A stretch of DNA of 64,000 nucleotides. It comes from Desulfatibacillum alkenivorans DSM 16219 (lineage in GTDB: Bacteria; Desulfobacterota; Desulfobacteria; Desulfobacterales; Desulfatibacillaceae). Where the stretch lies: the NCBI RefSeq assembly GCF_900142135.1, contig NZ_FQZU01000033.1, positions 1-64,000 on the forward strand, written 5' to 3'. Made by a program: the position numbers and the translations under genes. Positions 26,452 through 33,889 of the stretch are shown in pieces (the first letter of the stretch is position 1; every line of letters starts with the position of its first letter). The notes under the pieces were generated by a model. It did not search any database. It saw nothing but the letters and a program-made list of their open reading frames with translations, and was not told the origin of the DNA.

Positions 26452-27792
26452 ATGGCATTAACCGGAATTCAGATTTTCAAACTGCTTCCGAAAACAAACT
26501 GTAAGGAATGCGGCGTCCCCACATGTCTTGCCTTTGCCATGAACCTGGCATCCGGAAAGGCGGAACTGGACCAGTGCCCTTACGTTTCCGACGAAGCCCG
26601 GGAACAATTGGCGGAAGCCTCTGCTCCCCCCATCAGGCCTGTCAAAATTGGTAACGGCGTCCGCGCTTTTACCGTGGGCGGTGAAACAGTCCTGTATCGT
26701 CACGAAAAGACCTTTTATAATCCCACAGCCCTGGGCGCCCTGGTTGCTTCGGATATCGCCGACGCCGACCTGGAAAAAATGCTCAAGGAATACAATGCAT
26801 TCCAGTATGAGCGCGTTGGTTTGAACCTGCGCCCCGAATACCTGGCTGTTAAAGACGTCAACGGCGACGCCGCTGCTTTCGCGAAAGTAGCCAAGACCAT
26901 CGCCGAGACTTCCGAATTCTGCGTTGTCCTTCTCACCGAGAATGCCGACGTGATGAAGGCTGGCGCCGAAGCCTGCGCCGCCAAGAGGCCTCTGCTCTGC
27001 GGCGCTAATGCAGACAACGTAGACGCCATGGGCGCTCTGGCCAAAGATATGGGCCTGCCCATCGGCGTGAAGGCTGACGGCGTGGAAGCCCTGATCGCTC
27101 TGACTGACAAGCTGACCGGCATGGGCATCAAGGACATCGTCATCGATTCCGGCGCACGGGAAATCAAGCAGGCCTTCGAAGATCAGGTGGTTATCCGCAG
27201 GGCCGCACTCAAATCCGGCAACCGGAGCCTGGGCTTCCCCACGATCACCTTCCCCTGCGAAATGGCTGACAACCTGGCCGTGGAAACCATGTTCGCCGCC
27301 ACTTTCATCGCCAAATACGGCGGAATGGTCGTTTTGAGCGAACTCAAGGGCGAAAGCATCTTCCCCTTGCTGCTGGAAAGGTTGAACATCTTCACCGATC
27401 CGCAACGTCCTATGACCGTTACCGAGGGAATCTACGAGATCAACAATCCCGACGAGAATTCCCCCATCCTGGTCACCACCAACTTTGCACTGACCTACTT
27501 CATCGTCTCCGGCGAAATCGAAGGATCCAAGGTGCCTTGCTGGCTGCTGATCAAGGACTCCGAAGGCCTGTCCGTTCTGACTGCTTGGGCCGCCGGAAAA
27601 TTTGCTGGCGACGATGTGGGCATGTTCGTGAAAAAATGCGGTATCATGGACAAGGTCAAGCATCAAGAACTCATCATTCCGGGATACGCTGCCGCAATCG
27701 CCGGCGATGTGGAAGAAGAACTGCCGGGCTGGACCATCACTGTCGGCCCCCGCGAAGCAGCTCATATTCCGGGCTTCTTAAAAAATAGGTAA
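26452..27792 (+). CDS. acsC: CODH/ACS corrinoid iron-sulfur protein large (gamma) subunit
   Basis: A 446-residue subunit carrying the cobamide and a [4Fe-4S] cluster. The cluster ligands C17, C20, C25 and C42 form the Fe-S domain (CKECGVPTC). A TIM barrel and the C-terminal corrinoid-binding domain follow. With AcsD it forms the protein that shuttles methyl from AcsE to AcsB. AAAAGGAGA precedes ATG 26452; acsE follows after 12 bp. Confidence 0.97.
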   Translation: MALTGIQIFKLLPKTNCKECGVPTCLAFAMNLASGKAELDQCPYVSDEAREQLAEASAPPIRPVKIGNGVRAFTVGGETVLYRHEKTFYNPTALGALVASDIADADLEKMLKEYNAFQYERVGLNLRPEYLAVKDVNGDAAAFAKVAKTIAETSEFCVVLLTENADVMKAGAEACAAKRPLLCGANADNVDAMGALAKDMGLPIGVKADGVEALIALTDKLTGMGIKDIVIDSGAREIKQAFEDQVVIRRAALKSGNRSLGFPTITFPCEMADNLAVETMFAATFIAKYGGMVVLSELKGESIFPLLLERLNIFTDPQRPMTVTEGIYEINNPDENSPILVTTNFALTYFIVSGEIEGSKVPCWLLIKDSEGLSVLTAWAAGKFAGDDVGMFVKKCGIMDKVKHQELIIPGYAAAIAGDVEEELPGWTITVGPREAAHIPGFLKNR

Positions 27793-27804
27793 AGGGAGGC
27801 GATT

Positions 27805-28686
27805 ATGTTACTCATTGGCGAAAGCTTGAATGTTATTTCCAAAAAAATCGGCAAGGCTTTCAAGGAAAGGGACAAGGGCCCTATCCAAGAAGAAGCCGTA
27901 TTTCAAAAAGAAGCCGGTATGGACTACATTGACATCAACTTGGGTCCTGCTAAGAAAGACGGCCATGAACTGATGCCTTGGGTTGTTGAAATGGTTCAGG
28001 AAGTTGTGGACGATGTTCCGCTGGTTCTGGATACCTCCAACATCGATGCTATTGCTGCGGCTCTGCCCGTCTGCAAGCTGACCCCCATCATCAACTCCAT
28101 CATGGCCCGGCCCGAGCGCTACGAAAAAATGGTGCCTCTGGCTGTGGAACACAATGCTGACTTCATCGCCCTTATGTGGGGTCCCGACGGACTTCCCAGG
28201 GACGAGAACGAACGTGCGGCCCTGTGCGTTGAGCTTCTTTACTTCGCCAATGAAGCTGGCATTCCCAACGAAAAAATCTGGGTGGACGGTATTGTAACTC
28301 CTGTGAACATTCAGCAGCCCCAGGCTATCAGCCTCATGAATTTCCAGGCTATGATTCCGGATATGGCGCCCGGCGCACGCAGCACCTGCGGCCTGTCCAA
28401 CATCTCCAACGGCCCCCCGGACAATCTGCGTCCCATCCTGAATCAGACCTACATGGTCATGCTTCAGAAACATGGTATGGAATCCGTTATTTCCGACCCC
28501 AGGGACACCCTGCTCACTGACATCGCCAAGGGCAAACGTCAGGACATCGTAGACGTGATCTACGCGGTCATGGACGGCAATGCTCCCGATATGGGCAGCC
28601 TGTCCAAGGAGCTCCAGGACTACGTGAAGACCACCAAGGTCATCCTTGGCGAGTCCCTGTACTCCGACTCCTGGCTCGAAATATAA
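27805..28686 (+). CDS. acsE: Methyltetrahydrofolate:corrinoid iron-sulfur protein methyltransferase
   Basis: A 293-residue pterin-binding TIM-barrel enzyme that moves the methyl group of methyl-tetrahydrofolate to the AcsC/AcsD corrinoid. The opening MLLIGESLNVISKKIGKAF and the strand motifs DYIDINLGPAK, PLVLDTSN and CGLSNISNGPP are typical of AcsE. Length exceeds Moorella AcsE (about 262) by some 30 residues. It is the last acs gene and is followed by a terminator. No methylene-tetrahydrofolate reductase is in the window. Confidence 0.95.
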   Translation: MLLIGESLNVISKKIGKAFKERDKGPIQEEAVFQKEAGMDYIDINLGPAKKDGHELMPWVVEMVQEVVDDVPLVLDTSNIDAIAAALPVCKLTPIINSIMARPERYEKMVPLAVEHNADFIALMWGPDGLPRDENERAALCVELLYFANEAGIPNEKIWVDGIVTPVNIQQPQAISLMNFQAMIPDMAPGARSTCGLSNISNGPPDNLRPILNQTYMVMLQKHGMESVISDPRDTLLTDIAKGKRQDIVDVIYAVMDGNAPDMGSLSKELQDYVKTTKVILGESLYSDSWLEI

Positions 28687-28703
28687 TCGAACCATGCTCA
28701 ATC

Positions 28704-28746
28704 AAGGCCCTTCCCTCCTTGCGGGGGAGGGGCCTTTCTTTTTTTA
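28704..28746 (+). terminator. Rho-independent terminator of the acs operon
   Basis: AAGGCCC-TTCCCTCC (28704-28718), loop TTGC, then GGGGGAGG-GGCCTT (28723-28736), followed by CTTTTTTTT. It is placed 17 bp after the acsE stop. Confidence 0.85.
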
Positions 28747-28754
28747 GGCCCTGC

Positions 28755-28789
28755 TGCAATGCGTCCCAGGCTGCCTGGGAGGCATTGCA
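28755..28789. repeat. Large GC-rich inverted repeat after the acs terminator
   Basis: TGCAATGC plus TCCCAGG (28755-28762, 28764-28770) pair with CCTGGGA plus GCATTGCA (28774-28780, 28782-28789): 15 base pairs interrupted by one G-G mismatch, with a 3-nt loop. It has no T-run of its own and lies 84 bp before the next gene. Confidence 0.75.
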
Positions 28790-28872
28790 ACGGGTTTTCG
28801 CCTAAAATAAGGCGGTTCCGGCTTTAATATATTGAAAAACGGCGGCGGCTTGGCCGCTCCAGGAGGTGCGTT

Positions 28873-29487
28873 ATGGCGCGTGTCGACGATTATTTTAATG
28901 CAAAGAAAATCGCCGTGGAATCATTAAGCAAGGAATCCTTTGAAGATCTGGCCGCAAGCTCCGGTTTTCAAAGCCCTGCTGAAAATACCCTCACAGTCCC
29001 CTTTTTGAACAGAACCTATAAAATGGTTTTCCCTTCCTTCGATTTTACGGATCAGGACGACCCGGAAAAGGAAGTCCCCATTCAGGAGCAGGTGCTCATC
29101 CTGCATTATATGATGGGCGATAAAACCGCCCAGCCTTCCGACGACTGGGTGGCTTATCGCGAAATCCCAGGAGCGACCTTCTATTTTTCCGCCTTTTGCA
29201 AAAGGGCTATCGACCCCCTTAAAAACGTCTTCGAGCATAACCTGGAAGGCCTGGATAAAGGCGCACAGATTTTGGAAGCCTCGGAATTGGATTTCGGCGA
29301 CGCCGGATATGAGTTCAAACCATTTCCCCGGGTTCCGGTCCGCATGATCCTGTATGTGGGCGATGACGAGTTTCCGTCGGAAGCCAATATCCTGTTTGAC
29401 AGCAGCGCCGGGGACATTCTGTCTCCCGAAGACCTTGCCTGGCTGGCGGGCATGATCGTCTATCGCCTTATGGCCCTTGCCAGATAA
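28873..29487 (+). CDS. DUF3786 domain protein
   Basis: A 204-residue soluble protein with no signal peptide. The pattern matches DUF3786: FLNRTYKMVFPSF, the QEQVLILHYM segment, WVAYREIPGATFYFSAF and the end VGDDEFPSEANILFDSSAGDILSPEDLAWLAGMI. In my recollection this family is frequent near CODH/ACS and methyltransferase genes in anaerobes; its function is unknown. AGGAGG precedes ATG 28873. It lies 26 bp before thiM. Confidence 0.8.
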   Translation: MARVDDYFNAKKIAVESLSKESFEDLAASSGFQSPAENTLTVPFLNRTYKMVFPSFDFTDQDDPEKEVPIQEQVLILHYMMGDKTAQPSDDWVAYREIPGATFYFSAFCKRAIDPLKNVFEHNLEGLDKGAQILEASELDFGDAGYEFKPFPRVPVRMILYVGDDEFPSEANILFDSSAGDILSPEDLAWLAGMIVYRLMALAR

Positions 29488-29512
29488 TTATTTATCTTCC
29501 AAAGGAGAAAAT

Positions 29513-30319
29513 ATGAACTGGAACGCACACGGCGCCAAAATTCTCGACATGGTCAGGAATTCCAAGCCTCTGGTCCATCACATCACCAATCTGGTGGTGA
29601 TGAACGACACCGCTAACGTGACTCTGCACATCGGCGCGCTTCCCGTCATGGCTCACGCCGTAGAGGAAATGGAGGAAATGACTTCCATCGCCGGCGCTTT
29701 GGTTATAAATATCGGCACCTTGTCCAAGCATTGGATCGAGGCCATGTTCAAAGCCGGCAAGACCGCCAACGACAAGGGCATTCCCATCATATTGGATCCG
29801 GTAGGCGCCGGCGCCACGTCGTACCGCACCGAAACCTGCCACCGTTTGCTGGAAGAGCTTTCCGTTTCCGTCATTCGCGGCAACCTGGGCGAGGTTTCCA
29901 TCCTGGCCGGCCTGGGCGGCGAAGTTAAAGGCGTGGAGTCCGTGTCCGCCGGCGGAGACGCCGTGGAAGTCGCCAAGGCTTTGGCGGGCAGGCAGCATTG
30001 CACGGTATCCATCACCGGCAAGGAGGACGTCATCTCTGATGGAACCCGCACCGTGTTGGTGGATAACGGCCACGAGTGGCTGACCACACTGACGGGCACC
30101 GGATGCAGCTCCACCACGGCGGTCGCTGCTTTTTCCGCCGTGGAACGAATTCCGGTCACTGCCGCGGCCTGCGCGCTCATGTGCTACGGCCTGGCTGCGG
30201 AAATCGCAGCGCCCCAGGCCAAAGGGCCCGCCAGCTTTAAGGCCGCTTTTTACGACGCCCTGTACAATCTCAACGCCGAGCAAATCGAAAAGGGCGGCAG
30301 AGTAAGGGAAGTTTCCTGA
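29513..30319 (+). CDS. thiM: Hydroxyethylthiazole kinase
   Basis: A 268-residue ribokinase-fold enzyme that phosphorylates the thiazole moiety during thiamine salvage. Visible motifs: PLVHHITNLVVMNDTAN, ILDPVGAGAT, VIRGNLGEVSILAG and the catalytic TGTGCSSTTAVAAF. ATG 29513, behind AAAGGAGA, is chosen over an upstream start that overlaps the DUF3786 gene. It pairs with thiL. No ThiE or ThiD is seen, and the preceding leader does not resemble a TPP riboswitch. Confidence 0.94.
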   Translation: MNWNAHGAKILDMVRNSKPLVHHITNLVVMNDTANVTLHIGALPVMAHAVEEMEEMTSIAGALVINIGTLSKHWIEAMFKAGKTANDKGIPIILDPVGAGATSYRTETCHRLLEELSVSVIRGNLGEVSILAGLGGEVKGVESVSAGGDAVEVAKALAGRQHCTVSITGKEDVISDGTRTVLVDNGHEWLTTLTGTGCSSTTAVAAFSAVERIPVTAAACALMCYGLAAEIAAPQAKGPASFKAAFYDALYNLNAEQIEKGGRVREVS

Positions 30320-30359
30320 TTCCATGCATCGGCCTGTTAATGTATTGTAAGTAGTATAG

Positions 30360-30380
30360 GGGCAGGCCCCGCGTCTGCCC
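30360..30380 (+). promoter_or_regulatory. Hairpin between thiM and thiL
   Basis: GGGCAG (30360-30365) pairs with CTGCCC (30375-30380) around a 9-nt loop. No T-run follows. It may be a weak attenuator or processing site. Confidence 0.3.
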
Positions 30381-30433
30381 GCAGCTGTTTTCATTTCCAT
30401 ACGTTTCACATGAACTCCTGGTGGAGGCGGTCC

Positions 30434-31438
30434 ATGGACATATCCCAATTGGGCGAGTTCGGACTCATTCGCCGCATCGCCGAACATCTTAAAACTCCGG
30501 CAGCCGGGCTTGTTAAAGGCATAGGCGACGACGCCGCCGTGTTTGAAGGCCCTCCCGGCTGGGAGATTGCCATCACCTGCGACGCCCAGGTGGAGGGCGT
30601 GCACTTCCTCCCGGAATCCATGACTCCGGAGCAAATCGGCCGCAAAGCCGCCGCCATCAACATCAGCGATATCGCCGCCATGGGCGCCCAGCCCACATTC
30701 ATGCTTGTTTCCTTGGGCATGCCGAAAACCACGCCGGTTTCCTTTGTGGACGGTTTGTATCAAGGTTTCAAAAAGGAGTGCGACCGTTTCGGCGCTTCCA
30801 TCATTGGCGGCAACATGGCCAACTGCCCGGAGCGCATTTTCATAGACATCACGTTATTAGGACAGGTGGAAAAGGGCAGGGCGCTTTATCGATCCAATGC
30901 AAAGCCCGGGGACCTGGCGGCGGTAAGCGGTCCTTTGGGGGATTCCGCAGCAGGCCTGGCCCTGCTTCTGGCGCCCGAGGTCCGGGTGGCCGAAGAGGTT
31001 CGAAAGTCGGTCCTTAAAGCCCACTTTACTCCCGCACCAAGGGTGGAGTTCGGGCTCGTTTTATCCGCTTCCGGCCTGATTAACGCTGCTTGCGACGTGA
31101 GCGATGGCGCCGCCCAGGATTTAGGGCATATTTGCGAGGAGTCCAATCTGGGTGCGGTTTTGTGGGCGGAAAAAGTTCCTGTGTCCCGGGCCTGCATGGA
31201 GGCCGGAAAAGCCTGCGGCAAGAATCCTTTGGAATACGCCTTGTTCGGAGGCGAGGACTACGAACTGCTATTCACATTTTCGGAAGAAAATCAGCCGGCC
31301 GTCCAAGAAGTTTTAAAAAAGGCCGGTTTTTCCATGACCATCATCGGCCGGATGGAAGAGGGCGACCCCAAGGTTCGAATTCTGGACGCCGGCGGCTCCG
31401 CCTGGAATCCCAAATCCACTGGTTGGACGCATTTTTAA
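30434..31438 (+). CDS. thiL: Thiamine-monophosphate kinase
   Basis: A 334-residue PurM-fold kinase that makes thiamine diphosphate. It starts MDISQLGEFGLIRRIA, and has the metal/ATP motifs GIGDDAAVF, NISDIAAMGAQPTFMLVSL and GGNMANCP, with DVSDGAAQDLGH and FGGEDYELLF further on. ATG 30434 with TGGAGG at good spacing is preferred over ATG 30410, 24 bp upstream. Confidence 0.94.
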   Translation: MDISQLGEFGLIRRIAEHLKTPAAGLVKGIGDDAAVFEGPPGWEIAITCDAQVEGVHFLPESMTPEQIGRKAAAINISDIAAMGAQPTFMLVSLGMPKTTPVSFVDGLYQGFKKECDRFGASIIGGNMANCPERIFIDITLLGQVEKGRALYRSNAKPGDLAAVSGPLGDSAAGLALLLAPEVRVAEEVRKSVLKAHFTPAPRVEFGLVLSASGLINAACDVSDGAAQDLGHICEESNLGAVLWAEKVPVSRACMEAGKACGKNPLEYALFGGEDYELLFTFSEENQPAVQEVLKKAGFSMTIIGRMEEGDPKVRILDAGGSAWNPKSTGWTHF

Positions 31439-31474
31439 GCAGAATTTCCACTTTCAAAATTATAAGGAGGACCC

Positions 31475-32017
31475 ATGGCCCGCATTCCCCTGTTGGAAAA
31501 AGACCAGGCAGACCCCATCATGCAGGAACTCTACGAGAGAACCGAAAAAGGCGGATTCCCCGTCCTCAATCTGTTTAAGGCCGTGGCTCACAGCCCCAAA
31601 ATGGGCCGGGATTTTCTGCGCCTGGGCACGGCAATCCTTACCAAAGGCGACTTGGATCCCATCTTGCGGGAGCTTGCCATTCTCCGCATAGGGTACGTCA
31701 ACAAGGCTCATTACGAATTTACCCAGCATGTGCGCATCGGCAAACAAGTTGGGGTGACGGACGAGCAAATCCAGGCGGTCAAAGATTGGAAAAATTCCAC
31801 GATATTTACTGATGAAGAGAAAGCCATCCTGGATTACACGGACGACGTGAACCTGAACATCCGGGCCTCAGACGAGAAATTCGCCCGGATTAAAGACCTG
31901 TTCGGCGATCGCGTGGCCGTGGAGCTTACCCTGACCATCGCCTATTACGGCGCCGTCTCCCGCATCCTGGAGTCCCTGGGGGTCGAACTTGAGCCCGGTG
32001 TGAAACGGGAGGATTAG
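31475..32017 (+). CDS. Carboxymuconolactone decarboxylase-family protein
   Basis: A 180-residue all-helical protein of the CMD/AhpD superfamily. The core reads RELAILRIGYVNKAHYEFTQHVRIGKQVGVTDEQI split over two helices. The CxxC pair of AhpD-type peroxidases is absent, and YEFTQH sits in its place, so thiol chemistry is unlikely. The C-terminal motif YYGAVSRILESLGVELE fits the non-thiol subgroup. Activity unknown. AAGGAGG precedes ATG 31475. Confidence 0.8.
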   Translation: MARIPLLEKDQADPIMQELYERTEKGGFPVLNLFKAVAHSPKMGRDFLRLGTAILTKGDLDPILRELAILRIGYVNKAHYEFTQHVRIGKQVGVTDEQIQAVKDWKNSTIFTDEEKAILDYTDDVNLNIRASDEKFARIKDLFGDRVAVELTLTIAYYGAVSRILESLGVELEPGVKRED

Positions 32018-32060
32018 ATCGGTTAACTCAACTTACATGGACAGCTACGGAGGATAGAAC

Positions 32061-32444
32061 ATGAAATTGGATGATTTCATAGAAAATGCTCTTGTGGATA
32101 TAGCTTCTGGAATTAAAAAGGCGCAAGAAAAATACAAGAGCCTGGGTGGTCAAGTGAACCCCACAGGGTTGGATTACAAAAAAATTGAAATGGCAGTTGC
32201 TAAGCATAAAAAGACCTCAAGAATCGCCCAAGCTGTTGAATTTGAAATAGCTGTTAGTGCGGGGAACAAGGTACAAGGTTCAGGCAAGGCGGGAATTCAG
32301 GTTTTGGATGTAGGAATCTCGGGTAAGGTTGAAGGAGCTAATGAAGAAAGCAATGTGAGTAAAATACGCTTTAGCATACCCGTTATTTTTCCAAAGAGCG
32401 TTTACTCGGAGGATGAAAATGAAGGACAAGGTAACGTCCGATAA
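32061..32444 (+). CDS. Hypothetical protein, Trypco2-like
   Basis: A 127-residue soluble protein with an N-terminal helix (LDDFIENALVDIASGIKKAQEKY) and a beta-rich C-terminal half (QAVEFEIAVSA ... VSKIRFSIPVIFP). The layout resembles the Trypco2 domain, a small module found with trypsin-like and defence-related proteins, but the assignment is tentative. Codon use is visibly more AT-rich than the neighbours, suggesting recent transfer. GGAGG precedes ATG 32061, and the end overlaps the next small gene. Confidence 0.55.
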   Translation: MKLDDFIENALVDIASGIKKAQEKYKSLGGQVNPTGLDYKKIEMAVAKHKKTSRIAQAVEFEIAVSAGNKVQGSGKAGIQVLDVGISGKVEGANEESNVSKIRFSIPVIFPKSVYSEDENEGQGNVR

Positions 32445-32598
32445 GCAAAATATACTCCTTGATGGGTATCCACCAGAAACCCAGGCCTTATTAAGAATTC
32501 TTGAGTTGGGGAACCAGCAAATTCGAGCGGGAAATGTTCATCCAGCTTTGGATGCTATAGATGAAATCCGCAGGAGAAAAAATGGCCGTATAGCTTGA
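32419..32598 (+). CDS. Small hypothetical protein overlapping the Trypco2-like gene
   Basis: A 59-residue protein, MKDKVTSDKQN..., with a helical core LLRILELGNQQIRAGNVHPALDAIDEIRRR that recalls short antitoxin-like proteins. CGGAGG (32407-32412) abuts ATG 32413 but lies six bases before ATG 32419, so the latter start is chosen. It overlaps the upstream gene by 26 bp in another frame, which supports coupled expression. No function can be assigned. Confidence 0.5.
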   Translation: MKDKVTSDKQNILLDGYPPETQALLRILELGNQQIRAGNVHPALDAIDEIRRRKNGRIA

Positions 32599-32970
32599 TT
32601 CGCCCAACAAATGCCAGGCACGGGGGCCTCCTGTCTCTAAAAAAATGATTTAAAACCGGGCGGCTTGTAGGCGCAATGTAGTTCCAGGGCTTGCCCTGCT
32701 TGGATTTAGGATCTTCTGCCGGTCATACGCTTTATGTTGGGTTTCGTTGGAATCCTTCCGGGTTTTGATTTTCCTAAAGAACAGATTCACCCAAACAGCC
32801 TTTTGAGATCCGTGCTAACTCTACCCAACCTACTGTCTTTTCAGATAAATCGTAGGTTGGGTAGAGCGTTGTTAAGCCTTTTATTAGCCATGGAAAAAAG
32901 CGCCTTATACTACGCTTTATAAAGCGCTCACTTTATCTCGCGAAACCCAACAAATGGGTTTAAAATCCAA
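32599..32970. other. Intergenic region with palindromic repeat
   Basis: No gene is supported; a 62-codon frame at 32734 lacks a ribosome site. The region holds the large inverted repeat at 32819-32866 and a smaller hairpin (AAACCCA/TGGGTTT) at 32943-32961. Confidence 0.5.
32819..32866. repeat. Dispersed palindromic repeat, copy 1
   Basis: CTCTACCCAACCTAC (32819-32833) and GTAGGTTGGGTAGAG (32852-32866) are perfect 15-bp inverted arms around 18 nt. The right arm recurs at 53634-53649, where it is followed at once by CTTGCGAAACCCAACA; here a GCGAAACCCAACA half lies about 70 bp further on (32940-32952). Confidence 0.8.
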
Positions 32971-33570
32971 TTAAAACTTGGGAAAACTCTCCATATTGGG
33001 TTTCATGGCTGCGCCCAGCCAGGCAATGGTTTCCCCCAGGTTCTTCATGTTCCAAAGGCCTTCCTCGTCGGATTTTACGTCGCCTTTCTCCAGGCCCAGG
33101 CCCAAATTCCAATAAATGGAGCCGGGAACGATCATGCGGTTCATGAGATACATGTGGTTGATGGTGTCGTATACATGCACCGCGCCGGCTCTTCTGACGG
33201 CGACAACCGCCGCGCCGATCTTTCCGGCGAATGCGCCGCCGTTGGCCAGGGCCACGTAACCCGACCGGTCGATCAGTGCTTTCATTTCGGCGGAAACGTC
33301 CGTGAAATAAGTGGGGGAGCCTAAAATAATGGCGTCGGCCTTGAGCATTTTCTCCATGATATCGTTAAAAACGTCGTCCTCGAAAACGCATCGAAGATTT
33401 TGCCTTTGACCGCATTTTTCGCAAGCCATGCAGCCCCGGATAGGCCTTCCTCCCAGTTGAACCAACTCCGTTTCCCAGCCAGCGGCATCCAAAGGCGTTA
33501 GGGCGTGTTTTAAAAGGGTTTCCGTATTTCCGCTTCTTCTGGGGCTTCCGTTCACGGCCAATGCGTACAT
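32971..33570 (-). CDS. Flavodoxin-fold NAD(P)H-dependent FMN reductase
   Basis: A 199-residue flavoprotein of the NADPH-dependent FMN reductase/iron-sulfur flavoprotein group. The FMN phosphate loop is NGSPRRSGNTETLL near the start, and ILGSPTYFTDVSAEMKALIDR follows. A cysteine-containing segment (GCMACEKCGQRQNLRCVF, residues about 46-63) resembles the Fe-S cluster loop of iron-sulfur flavoproteins. AGGAG precedes the start. Electron partner unknown. Confidence 0.88.
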   Translation of the reverse strand: MYALAVNGSPRRSGNTETLLKHALTPLDAAGWETELVQLGGRPIRGCMACEKCGQRQNLRCVFEDDVFNDIMEKMLKADAIILGSPTYFTDVSAEMKALIDRSGYVALANGGAFAGKIGAAVVAVRRAGAVHVYDTINHMYLMNRMIVPGSIYWNLGLGLEKGDVKSDEEGLWNMKNLGETIAWLGAAMKPNMESFPKF

Positions 33571-33889
33571 AGTATTAGCTCCTGTCTAGTTGGGTTGTTT
33601 TTATCGGCAGACGCCGTTTGCGTGCATCCCTCCCCAAAGCGCTTATGTACAAAATAGCCAGGATTTCCAGCTTGGCAAGTCCGGACAGGTAAAAATGCAC
33701 TCATTGGTTTACTTATTTATAACATATTGTATTTTAACATGATTTATAGGTTTTCTAAGCGATTGGTCTCCTTGCTGAATTCAAACAAGAAATATACTGC
33801 TTGTAAAAAAAACCGCTCTATACTTAAGTATTCAGGGGCGTTTCAATCTTGAGTTAGGTCCCCATGCTTATCGAGGGAAATTTTGTTTC
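33571..33889. other. AT-rich divergent intergenic region
   Basis: About 320 bp between divergent genes, AT-rich from 33700 to 33840. A 12-bp perfect palindrome, ATACTTAAGTAT, lies at 33820-33831, about 60 bp before the metallophosphoesterase, and could be an operator. No promoter pair is clear. Confidence 0.45.

Noticed and set aside
29488-29512. TPP riboswitch before thiM
   Set aside because: The gap is only 25 bp and the leader upstream of the DUF3786 gene lacks the TPP core motifs.
32734-32922. 62-codon frame between the cassette and the flavodoxin-like gene
   Set aside because: No ribosome site, and it runs through the palindromic repeat.
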